Positions 1-7,083 of a stretch of 16,776 nt of DNA are shown here, piece after piece. Every line of letters starts with the position of its first letter. Position 1 is the first letter of the stretch. Location: contig QHRT01000267.1 in the NCBI GenBank assembly GCA_003220195.1, forward strand, positions 1-16,776. The letters are read 5' to 3'. The notes beneath the pieces were generated by a model. The model was not told the origin of the DNA, ran no database searches, and was given only the letters and a program-made list of their open reading frames with translations. The DNA is from Candidatus Rokuibacteriota bacterium. GTDB taxonomy: Bacteria > Methylomirabilota > Methylomirabilia > Rokubacteriales > CSP1-6. Position numbers and translations under genes: made by a program.

Positions 1-768
1 GAGCGCCCGCGCGATGGCGACGAGCGAGCGTCGCATCGCCTCGTTGTCCTCCCTAACTTGTTGAAGCTCCGCGCGGACGCCGAGGTCACCCTCCGCAACT
101 GTCCGCGCTTCGGCCTCCGCTTCGGCGAGCGCGGCTCCCACGCGCGCCTGGCGATCGGCGAGCGACTGGATGTAGTCCGCGAGCTCCCGTCGTCGTGATG
201 CCCCCGCGCCCCCCCGCGCAGGCACGGGCTCGTGGGCGTCCGGCGCGGTGAGCATCATGAGCAGATTCGCTCCGTTCGACCTGACATCCGCGGCCGGAAC
301 GTCGGCGACGCCGGCGTAATGCTTCCCCAGCGCAGCCTCGATCTCCGCGTCGGGCGCCAGCTGCACGACCACCGGTCGACCCGCGACGGCCTCGATCTCG
401 TGAAGGGCCTCGGCAGGAAGACGATCGGCGACGGCGACGAGCAGCGAGCCGCTCGCCACGCGATACGGCACCGCGCGATGACGTCGCGCCATGGCGGCCG
501 GGATCGCGTGGATCGCCTGCTCTTCCGGCGTCGCGATCGACGACGCAGCCACCGGGATCGCCAGGTGGACGCCGAGCATCTGGAGCAGATCGCGATCCGT
601 CAGGAACCCGAGATCGACGAGCACGCGCCCGAGGTGGCAATGAGGATCGCGTCCTCCGGCTTGCTGGTCGAGCGCGGCGTCGAGCTGGGTGCGGGTGATC
701 AGGCCGGCTTCGAGCAGCCGGTCCCCGAGGCGTTTCGGTCCGCGCAGCGGGCGGTACCGGGCGAGCAT
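1..768 (-). CDS. MshEN-domain (GspE/PilB N-terminal) protein with C-terminal coiled coil, partial
   Basis: The first 256 residues are visible and the frame is open at the left edge, so the gene is incomplete. Residues 13-36 and about 45-66 form the duplicated MshEN pattern: RLGDRLLEAGLITRTQLDAA followed by LDQQ, then HLGRVLVDLGFLTDRDLLQM. Known MshEN domains bind cyclic-di-GMP through this paired motif. The second copy has His45 where Arg is usual. Residues 67-151 continue as a normal GspE N-terminal domain, ending in ALGKHYAG. A linker follows, then an Ala/Glu/Arg-rich probable coiled coil (about 195-256). No Walker ATPase motif is visible yet, so this may be a stand-alone c-di-GMP sensor rather than a pilus motor, but the missing C-terminus could change that. 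The ATG start overlaps the CheA stop (TGATG), indicating translational coupling and a role in the same chemosensory pathway. Confidence 0.8.
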   Translation of the reverse strand, partial: MLARYRPLRGPKRLGDRLLEAGLITRTQLDAALDQQAGGRDPHCHLGRVLVDLGFLTDRDLLQMLGVHLAIPVAASSIATPEEQAIHAIPAAMARRHRAVPYRVASGSLLVAVADRLPAEALHEIEAVAGRPVVVQLAPDAEIEAALGKHYAGVADVPAADVRSNGANLLMMLTAPDAHEPVPARGGAGASRRRELADYIQSLADRQARVGAALAEAEAEARTVAEGDLGVRAELQQVREDNEAMRRSLVAIARAL

Positions 769-3668
769 CAGCTCGGGGCGAGCGACGCCATCAATTCGAC
801 GAACGAGTCCTCGTCCACCGGCTTGGTCAGGTAGTGGTCGACGCCGAGACGTCGCGCGATGTCGAGGTGCTTGTCGCCGCCGCGCGTCGTCAGCACCACG
901 ATCGGCAGGTCGCGCGTGGAGGGGCGAGGGCGGAGCTGCTCGATGAGCTCGTAGCCGTTCACGTTCGGCATCTCGAGATCGGTGATCACCGCGTGGATCG
1001 CGGTCTTCTCGAGCTGCTCGAGCGCCTCGGCGCCGTTCGCGGCCGTGACCACGGCGAAGCCGCCGCGCTCCAGCATCTGGCCCACGAACTTGCGAACGCT
1101 GATCGAGTCGTCGACGAGCAGGAAGCGGCGGGTCGCATCTGGCTGCGGCCGATGGGCGACTGCCGGCGTCTCTGGTGCACGCTCCCGTGGGCGGCCGAAC
1201 GCGGGCGACAAGCGATCGCCCGCCACGTCGAGCAGCCGGCTCGGGTTGAGCACGAGCAGCACCGTCCCGTCCGCGGCGATCGTGCCGCTCGAAAACGGGC
1301 CGATGCCCTCGGGGAATCCGCCGAGGCTCTTCAGCGCGACCTCTTCCTTGCCGGGCAGGGCTTCGACGGCGAGCGCCAGCGACTGTCCGCCGGTGCGCAA
1401 CACGAGAATCGGAATCTCGCGCTGCGGCTCGGATGGCGGCAGCCCGAGATGCCGGTCGAGCCGGATCAGCTCGACGCGCTCGTCGTGGATCCAGATCATC
1501 TCCTTGTCGCCCGACGCCTGGATCCGCTCCGGTGACACGGCCAGGACGAGCTTCACGGCGTTGAGCGGCACGGCGAACGTCTGCCCTCCCGCCCGCGCGA
1601 GCAGCGCGGCGGTGATCAGCACGGTCAGCGGAATCCTGATCCGGAATTTCGTCCCGAGCCCGGGCGTCGTGCTGACCTCGATGTCGCCGTTGATGCGGGA
1701 GACGTTCGTCCGCACGACGTCGAGCCCGATGCCCCGGCCGGCGCCCGCCGTCACTTCGGGCGCGGTGGTGAAGCCGGGCAGAAAAATCAGGTTCAGGAGA
1801 TCGCGCTCGGACAGGTGCGACGCCGCTTCGGAGGTGAGCACGCCGTGGCCAACCGCGAGCCCGCGCAACATCTCGACGTCGATGCCGCGGCCGTCGTCCT
1901 CGACCTCGACGATCACGGCGCCGTTCTCGTGATGTGCGCGCACCTGGATCGTGCCGTGCGCCGACTTTCCAGCCGCTCGTCGCTCCTCGGCGGTCTCGAG
2001 GCCGTGCACGATCGCGTTCTGCACGAGATGCAGCAGCGGGTCGGCGATCTGCTCGATGATCGCGCTGTCGACCTCCACGGCCGTGCCGCTCACGTCGAGC
2101 GTGACGATCTTGCCCGCCGCGCGCGATGCTTCGCGAACGTGCCGCGGCACGCGCGCGAACAGGCGGCGGAGCGGGACCATCCGAGCGCGGGTGACCTCCC
2201 GACGCAGGGAAGCGATGAAGCGCTGGCCTCCGGACGGGTCGTCCTGAACTTCATGGAGCACCGTGGCCAGCTGCGCGCGAATCTCGGCCAGGTCGGCGGA
2301 GACCTCACGCACGCGGCGCGCAAGCACGTGCAGGTCGCCGTATCGATCGAATTCGAGCTCGTCGAAGAGCTCGGCGATGGAGATGCCCGGCCCCGGCGGG
2401 TCGCCCTCATCGATCGACATCGTGGGGGACACCGGGGGCGACACGGGGGACGCGACGTCGCGCGACGGCGCATCGGCCGGTCGCGCTCCACCGTTGCGCG
2501 GTGCGGGCACCATCGGCGCGTACGCGTGCGTCACCTCGAACGTCGTCGCGACGCGCGCCATGCGCGCCACGCTCGCCACCAGCAGGTCGTCGATCCGGGC
2601 CAGTTGCTCCAGGCGCTGGTCCAGCCGGCTCCTGGCCACGACCAGCTCGCCGGTGAGATTCCCGAGCGCATCGAGACAGTCGAGCGGGACGCGGACCGTC
2701 TGGCGAGGCGCGCGCGAGGCGTCGCCCGTCCCGACGCTGCCGGAACGCGGCGGCCGCGGAGCGGGCGCCGGCGCCGCGCGCGGCGCTGCCGGCAGCGCCG
2801 CGAGAGCACGCTCGAGGACGCGCGGCAGGCGATCACGCATGTCGGTGTCGGTCACGGTCATGCCGCGGATGGCCGCGATCCCGGCAGCGATGCCGTCGAT
2901 CACGGCGGGACCGGGTCCCTCGTGTCCGTCGCGAAGCCGCACCAGCAGCTCCTCCAGACGGTGCGCGAGATCGCCGACCGGGTGACACCCGACCGTGTAC
3001 GCGGCGCCCTTCAACGTGTGCGCCGCGCGGAGCAGCGTCGCGACGGCGTCGCCGTCGGAGTCGCCGTGCTCGAGCGCGAGCATCGCTCCGGTCATGACGT
3101 CGAGATGCTCGGCCGCCTCGGCCGTGAAATAGCCGAGCGCGTCCCCGTTCTCCGAGAAGAACCGGCCGACCTCCCGGATCATCTCGTCGATCGACGCGAC
3201 GGGCCCGGGCGGCGCGGGCATGCGTCCACGACGTGCCGTGACCGACACGTCGATCTCCGTCGCCGCACCAGGCGATTCACGAGCCGGGCTCGTGGACTCC
3301 GGTGGGAGCGCCGCCGTGGCGACGTCTTCGGTACCGGTGGCCGCGATGCTCTTGAGCGTCGCCCGCAGCACCTCGACGAAGCCGGCGAGCCGCTCGGCCG
3401 TTTGCTGTCGTTCGTCGAGCGTGGCTCCGCGCAGCCTTCGCAGCTCGTCTTCGAGCGTCTCGGCCAGCCGGGAGAGTGCGGGGAACCCGTAGAGCGCCGC
3501 GCTGCCGCGCAAGCGGTGCGCGACGATCGCGAGCTCGTCGGGATCGGCGGTGATCGAGCTCTTCCCCGCGAGCCGGCGGGCGCCGGCCGCGAGCGTCCAG
3601 AGCGTCGACCACGCCTCGCTCAGGAAGACCGCGAGGAGGGCGGCGCGATCGGGCGCTGCCCCGCTCAC
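768..3668 (-). CDS. Hybrid CheA-type histidine kinase with two HPt domains and C-terminal receiver (ChpA/PilL-like)
   Basis: This 966-residue protein is probably the cytoplasmic kinase of the chemosensory array, taking signals from the adjacent receptor through CheW and phosphorylating the response regulator. Domains in order: HPt1 (about 10-110, phospho-His51 in AHRLRGSA); HPt2 (about 165-275, His217 in AAHTLKGAAYTVG); P3 dimerisation (about 325-510), split by a Pro/Ser-rich insert around 385-430; HATPase (about 510-685) with N box LVQNAIVHGLE, G1 VEDDGRGID and G2 GAGRGIGLDVV; CheW-like domain (about 686-820); receiver (848-966) with acidic pair Asp853/Asp854, phospho-acceptor Asp897 and Lys949. 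Multiple HPt domains plus a fused receiver are typical of ChpA/PilL. The N box has Val554 where classical CheA has Asp (NAxDHG). The GTG start overlaps the receptor stop (GTGA); no good Shine-Dalgarno precedes it, so translation is probably coupled. Confidence 0.93.
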   Translation of the reverse strand: MSGAAPDRAALLAVFLSEAWSTLWTLAAGARRLAGKSSITADPDELAIVAHRLRGSAALYGFPALSRLAETLEDELRRLRGATLDERQQTAERLAGFVEVLRATLKSIAATGTEDVATAALPPESTSPARESPGAATEIDVSVTARRGRMPAPPGPVASIDEMIREVGRFFSENGDALGYFTAEAAEHLDVMTGAMLALEHGDSDGDAVATLLRAAHTLKGAAYTVGCHPVGDLAHRLEELLVRLRDGHEGPGPAVIDGIAAGIAAIRGMTVTDTDMRDRLPRVLERALAALPAAPRAAPAPAPRPPRSGSVGTGDASRAPRQTVRVPLDCLDALGNLTGELVVARSRLDQRLEQLARIDDLLVASVARMARVATTFEVTHAYAPMVPAPRNGGARPADAPSRDVASPVSPPVSPTMSIDEGDPPGPGISIAELFDELEFDRYGDLHVLARRVREVSADLAEIRAQLATVLHEVQDDPSGGQRFIASLRREVTRARMVPLRRLFARVPRHVREASRAAGKIVTLDVSGTAVEVDSAIIEQIADPLLHLVQNAIVHGLETAEERRAAGKSAHGTIQVRAHHENGAVIVEVEDDGRGIDVEMLRGLAVGHGVLTSEAASHLSERDLLNLIFLPGFTTAPEVTAGAGRGIGLDVVRTNVSRINGDIEVSTTPGLGTKFRIRIPLTVLITAALLARAGGQTFAVPLNAVKLVLAVSPERIQASGDKEMIWIHDERVELIRLDRHLGLPPSEPQREIPILVLRTGGQSLALAVEALPGKEEVALKSLGGFPEGIGPFSSGTIAADGTVLLVLNPSRLLDVAGDRLSPAFGRPRERAPETPAVAHRPQPDATRRFLLVDDSISVRKFVGQMLERGGFAVVTAANGAEALEQLEKTAIHAVITDLEMPNVNGYELIEQLRPRPSTRDLPIVVLTTRGGDKHLDIARRLGVDHYLTKPVDEDSFVELMASLAPS

Positions 3669-6064
3669 GCGGGGAGCGTGAACCGCGAGAGCGTCGACGT
3701 CAGCTCTTCGGCGACGTGCACCAGCTCCTCGACGTTCTTTCGCATCTGCCGCACGCTCTCTTCCGTCTCCACCGCCACACCCGAGATGGACTGCACCGAG
3801 GCCGCCACGGTTTCCGCGCTCCGGACCTGCTGCGCGGTCGCCTGCGAGATGTCCTGCGCCAGCCCGGCCGAGCGCTTCGCGACGCCGGCGATCTCCTGGA
3901 GGCTCTGGCCGGCCTCCACGGTGATCCGGTAGCCGAACTCCACCTCGTTCGTGCCGCGCTCGGTGACCAGCACCGCGTCCTGTGTTTCGGCCTGCACCGT
4001 CTTGATGAGCAGAGCGATGTCCTTCGTCGCTCTCGCCGTGCGCTCGCTGAGCTTGCGGATCTCGTCGGCGACGACGGTGAACCGCCCGCCGGTCTCGCCG
4101 GCGCCGGCGGCTTCGATCGCGGCGTTGAGGGCGAGCAGGTTCGTCTGGCCGGCGATCCCGTCGATCATGGTCACGATCTCGGAGATCTCCAGCGAGCGAT
4201 CCCCGAGGCCCTTGATGCGCTTCGAGATCGTCTGCACCTCGCGCCGGATGCGCTGCATGGCCTCGAGGCTGTCGTGCACTGCGCGATCGCCGTTCTGCGC
4301 GGCGTCGAGCGTCTGCCGGGCGGCGCCCGCGGACTCTTCGGCGCTCGTCGCGACCTCGCGCACTTTCTGGGTCAGCTCGTCCATCGCGCCCGTGACACTC
4401 ATCGCCTCGCGCGTCTGCGCCTGTGCGCCGGCGGCCATCTGCCCCGTCGCGACGATCATGTCGGCGCCGCTCGACGCGACCTGGTTCGCCGCCGTCCGGG
4501 CGGTCATCAAAATTGCTGCGATCTCCTCGGTCATCATGTTGACGGCGTCGGAGATGCTGCCGAGCGCGTCGCCCGTCACGAGCGCGCGCCTGGTGAGATC
4601 GCCCTTGGAGACCTCCACCACCGTGTCCAGGAACCGGGCGATGTTCTTCTGCAGCTCCTGCCGCTGCCGCCGCTCCTCGTCACGCTCCGCTTCCGTCCGG
4701 AGCTGCGAGCGCAACCGGACCACCGCGTCGTTGAGCGTCGCCGCGAGCTGGCCCACCTCGTCGGTGGACCGCACGGGGATCCGGACGTTCAGGTCCCCGG
4801 CGGAGAGACGCCTGGCCACCTCGGACAGCTCGTGGATCGGCGCGACGATCCGCTGGGCGAGCACGGCGCCGAGATACACGATCCCGGCGGTGGCCAGCAC
4901 GACGACGATCAGGATGATGGCTTCGAGCCAGCTCCGCTGCCCCACGACGGCGCCCTGCGCGCGGGTCAGCTCTTCGAAGGCGGCGAAGGCGCGCTGCCGG
5001 TCCTGGCCGACGACGGTGGCCCAGCCGAAGCCTTCGAATCGGGGCAGGTTCTTGAAGTCCTCCCTCGTGCCGCTCCGCGCGTATCCGATCACCTGGTCGA
5101 TCGGGCGCGCGACGTCGTGGCTGTCGCTCTGGCCGATGACATGGCCGGACCGCGGCCCGTTCGTCTGGTTGAGCAGCACCTGTTTCGACATGATGAACTG
5201 CCGCGCGTGCTGGACCGACGTGTCGGCGACGACCTCGCCCGTGGCCGCGACCACCACCTTCACGTCGCCGCCGGGAATCTTCGCGGCGGCGCGGGAGGCG
5301 ATCTGCTGCACCGCGGAGATGTCCAGCACCGCCTTCATCACGCCGACCGGCTGCTTCGTCCGGGGGTGATCGATGCGCACCGAGATCGCGAGCGACCACA
5401 CACCGGCCGACTCGTCGTACACGACGCGCGTGCCGGTTGGCTCCGCTTTCTTCGTGATGAGCGGGTTCTGCGACGTGCCGCCGATGTCGAGGCCCTTCGT
5501 CCAGGCGTTGACCCACCATTCCTCGTCGCTCTGGACGAAATCGGACGTGAGATTGCTGATCGCCGCGTTGTAGCCGTCGCGGTCGGTGACGAAGATCTCC
5601 TTGAACGCTTTCGACTGGTGGAGCTGGTCTTTCAGATACTGCGTGGCCGCCGGCACGGGGTTCAGGGTGCGGGTGGGCTTCATCTCCTCTTCGATCCGGT
5701 CGATCGTCGCCTGATCGCGCGCGATTTCCGGATACCCGGGCCAGCCGTGCGCGCGGGCCATCGCGTTCGCCCGCATCGCGGCGTCGACGACGAGCGGGTC
5801 CGACGCCCAGATGAGCACGTCCGTCACGCGCTCCTCGACGTAACTGTCGATCTGGGCCGCGAGATCCTCGGCGGTCTTCGCGAGCGTCGCGCCGACCACG
5901 CGCTGCTCCAGCTGAGCGGCGGAGCTGTCGATCCCGGTGCCGAGCAGGTCGACCGCGCGCGACATGGTGACGTACGCGACGACGGCCAAGAGGAGCAGCG
6001 GCACGATGCCGACGATGAGCATGTGCCGCGTGATCCTGGCGCGGATCGTCCCCTGCTGCCTCAT
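3665..6064 (-). CDS. Methyl-accepting chemotaxis protein with periplasmic Cache-type sensor and two HAMP-like domains (PilJ-like)
   Basis: A 799-residue inner-membrane chemoreceptor. Membrane helix 1 is about residues 15-34 and helix 2 about 380-402. The 345-residue periplasmic part looks like a double Cache domain, with IFVTDRDGYNAAISN followed by TSDFVQSDEEWW at 157-184. HAMP1 spans about 402-455 and a second HAMP-like segment about 472-522, a PilJ-like layout. The signalling hairpin tip is GQTNLLALNAAIEAAGAGE at 639-657, then GGRFTVVADEIRKLSERT. The usual Arg after EAA is Gly654. The C-terminus (SRFTLPA) lacks the NWETF-type pentapeptide that tethers CheR/CheB, and no cheR or cheB is in the window. 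The ATG has a strong Shine-Dalgarno (AGGAGG, 6072-6077) seven bases upstream and overlaps the cheW stop (ATGA). The ligand is unknown. Confidence 0.93.
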   Translation of the reverse strand: MRQQGTIRARITRHMLIVGIVPLLLLAVVAYVTMSRAVDLLGTGIDSSAAQLEQRVVGATLAKTAEDLAAQIDSYVEERVTDVLIWASDPLVVDAAMRANAMARAHGWPGYPEIARDQATIDRIEEEMKPTRTLNPVPAATQYLKDQLHQSKAFKEIFVTDRDGYNAAISNLTSDFVQSDEEWWVNAWTKGLDIGGTSQNPLITKKAEPTGTRVVYDESAGVWSLAISVRIDHPRTKQPVGVMKAVLDISAVQQIASRAAAKIPGGDVKVVVAATGEVVADTSVQHARQFIMSKQVLLNQTNGPRSGHVIGQSDSHDVARPIDQVIGYARSGTREDFKNLPRFEGFGWATVVGQDRQRAFAAFEELTRAQGAVVGQRSWLEAIILIVVVLATAGIVYLGAVLAQRIVAPIHELSEVARRLSAGDLNVRIPVRSTDEVGQLAATLNDAVVRLRSQLRTEAERDEERRQRQELQKNIARFLDTVVEVSKGDLTRRALVTGDALGSISDAVNMMTEEIAAILMTARTAANQVASSGADMIVATGQMAAGAQAQTREAMSVTGAMDELTQKVREVATSAEESAGAARQTLDAAQNGDRAVHDSLEAMQRIRREVQTISKRIKGLGDRSLEISEIVTMIDGIAGQTNLLALNAAIEAAGAGETGGRFTVVADEIRKLSERTARATKDIALLIKTVQAETQDAVLVTERGTNEVEFGYRITVEAGQSLQEIAGVAKRSAGLAQDISQATAQQVRSAETVAASVQSISGVAVETEESVRQMRKNVEELVHVAEELTSTLSRFTLPA

Positions 6065-6534
6065 GCCCTTCCCTCCTGATTCGTCGCTCGACGAGTCAGC
6101 GCATCGACGATGTTGACGACCTCGAGCACGGCAATGGCGTCGTCGCCGCGTCGGAGCGCGCCGCGTTCGAGGCCACGCGCGTCGACGCCGACGTCACGGC
6201 TCGCGAGGATCTCGTCGAACGACTCGATGCCGATGACGGCGTCGATGGCGAGCGCCACGCGGACCAGATTCGCTTCCACCACCAGCGTCTGCACGGCGCC
6301 GGCGCGCGGGCGCGCCGGGAGACCGAGCAGGGTCTGGAGATCCAGGATCGGAACGATGGCGCCCCGCAGATTGGCCATGCCGAGCAGGTGCGGCGGCGCG
6401 AGCGGAACCACCGTGTAGCCGTCGAACGTGCGCACTTCCCTCGCCTGGCTGATCTCGACGGCGAAGGTCCGACCGGCAACCTCGAACAGGCACGCCGACC
6501 TGCCGGGTGCCCCGTCGACCCCAGGCGAGCTCAC
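6061..6534 (-). CDS. CheW-like scaffold protein (PilI-like)
   Basis: A 157-residue single-domain CheW that couples receptor to kinase. Recognisable features are the N-terminal strand SACLFEVAGRTFAVEI, the central VVPLAPPHLLGMANLRGAI followed by VPILDLQTLLGLP, and C-terminal AIAVLEVVNIVDAL. I chose the GTG at 6534 because it overlaps the response-regulator stop (GTGA), the same coupling used through the operon, and because residues read upstream of it in this frame are Arg/Gly-rich shadow of the regulator. The next gene (receptor) starts inside its stop codon. Position between a PilH-like regulator and a PilJ-like receptor supports a PilI-type role. Confidence 0.92.
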   Translation of the reverse strand: MSSPGVDGAPGRSACLFEVAGRTFAVEISQAREVRTFDGYTVVPLAPPHLLGMANLRGAIVPILDLQTLLGLPARPRAGAVQTLVVEANLVRVALAIDAVIGIESFDEILASRDVGVDARGLERGALRRGDDAIAVLEVVNIVDALTRRATNQEGRA

Positions 6535-6914
6535 GCGGGCGGTGGCTCGGCCGGTTCGGTGAAGCGAGTGACGACCGTCAGGAGCTCCGCGGGCGTGAAC
6601 GGCTTCGTCACGTACTCGTCGGCCCCCTGCCGCTTGCCCCAGAGGCGATCGCTCTCCTCCGCGCGGCAGGTCACGAGCACGACCGGCGTGTGCCGCGTTC
6701 GCTCGTCCTTCTTCAGGTGGCGGAGGATGTCGTAGCCGTTCCGATTCGGCATCACGACGTCGAGCAACAGCACGTCCGGCAGCTCGAGCGCGAGCTTGTC
6801 TTCGAGCCGTTCGCCGTCGAGGTAGGACAGCACCTGGTGCCCGGCGGATCTCAGGATCGACTCCATGAGCCTCAGATCCGCATACGCGTCGTCCACGACC
6901 ATCACTTTCCCCAT
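6531..6914 (-). CDS. Single-domain response regulator (PilH/CheY-like)
   Basis: A 127-residue stand-alone receiver domain, the presumed phosphoryl acceptor or sink for the CheA kinase. Asp8/Asp9 form the acidic pocket (VMVVDDAYADL), Asp52 is the phospho-acceptor (LLLDVVMPNRNGYDIL), Thr82 is the switch residue, Tyr101 the aromatic switch, and Lys104 the invariant lysine (YVTKPF). The stretch SDRLWGKRQGADEYVTKPF closely follows the TDKVWGKRQGARDYLTKP pattern I recall for Pseudomonas PilH, which is why I prefer PilH-like over generic CheY. The Pro-rich tail (TEPAEPPPA) overlaps cheW. A GAGAGGAGAC Shine-Dalgarno at 6925-6934 precedes the ATG by about 10 bases. It is the first gene of the operon. 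Confidence 0.92.
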   Translation of the reverse strand: MGKVMVVDDAYADLRLMESILRSAGHQVLSYLDGERLEDKLALELPDVLLLDVVMPNRNGYDILRHLKKDERTRHTPVVLVTCRAEESDRLWGKRQGADEYVTKPFTPAELLTVVTRFTEPAEPPPA

Positions 6915-6995
6915 CTGGTGGCCCGTCTCCTCTCGGTGATCGCGGTCGGGACTCGACGGGACGCGGCCCCACGTCCGGGGCGGCTCCCGGAAAGG

Positions 6996-7024
6996 ACACT
7001 AGAGAGGGGCGACTTGCGTGTCAA
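6996..7024 (-). promoter_or_regulatory. Sigma70-type promoter of the chemosensory operon
   Basis: On the minus strand, TTGACA (7024-7019) is a perfect -35, followed by a 17-bp spacer and TAGTGT (7001-6996), which keeps the key -12 T, -11 A and -7 T of the -10. The predicted start near 6989 gives a leader of about 75 bases before the response-regulator ATG. This is the only strong promoter-like match I found upstream of the operon. It overlaps the possible MFS relic on the other strand. Confidence 0.6.
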
Positions 7025-7061
7025 GAAAAAATACTACGGGTGGTGGGTCGTGGCCTCTTGG
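7014..7061 (+). pseudogene. Possible relic of an MFS transporter N-terminus (about 16 codons)
   Basis: Read on the plus strand from a TTG at 7014, the sequence gives LRVKKKYYGWWVVASW, then becomes antisense shadow of the efflux adaptor. A basic start followed by YYGWWVVA is characteristic of the cytoplasmic start and first membrane helix of some major facilitator transporters (oxalate/formate-antiporter-like). A purine-rich GAGAGGGG at 7002-7009 sits four bases before the TTG like a ribosome-binding site. The codons are unusually A/T-rich for this window. If genuine, the rest of the transporter is gone. The match is short and could be chance. Confidence 0.35.
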
Positions 7062-7083
7062 ACCACGAGATGCGGACTGGAAC
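7025..7083. other. Operon boundary with weak terminator-like elements
   Basis: Downstream of the adaptor stop (minus strand) there is a short inverted repeat TCGTGG/CCACGA at 7048-7068 and a run of six T at 7031-7026. The T run is about 16 bases from the stem, too far for a standard intrinsic terminator. It falls immediately before the -35 of the next operon, so read-through from the efflux operon into the chemosensory operon is possible. Confidence 0.3.

Noticed and set aside
86..640. Minus-strand frame of 184 codons at the left end
   Set aside because: It is a neighbouring frame of the MshEN gene with Arg-rich shadow text; the MshEN frame is the coding one.
1815..3932. Plus-strand open frame of 705 codons opposite CheA
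   Set aside because: Same reason: the minus strand carries all CheA motifs and this frame has none.
3716..6079. Plus-strand open frame of 787 codons opposite the chemoreceptor
   Set aside because: The composition is typical antisense shadow, and the minus strand encodes a fully recognisable receptor.
6535..6999. Upstream extension of the CheW frame to an ATG at 6999
   Set aside because: The added residues are out-of-frame shadow of the response regulator and non-coding leader. The GTG at 6534 in a GTGA overlap fits the operon.
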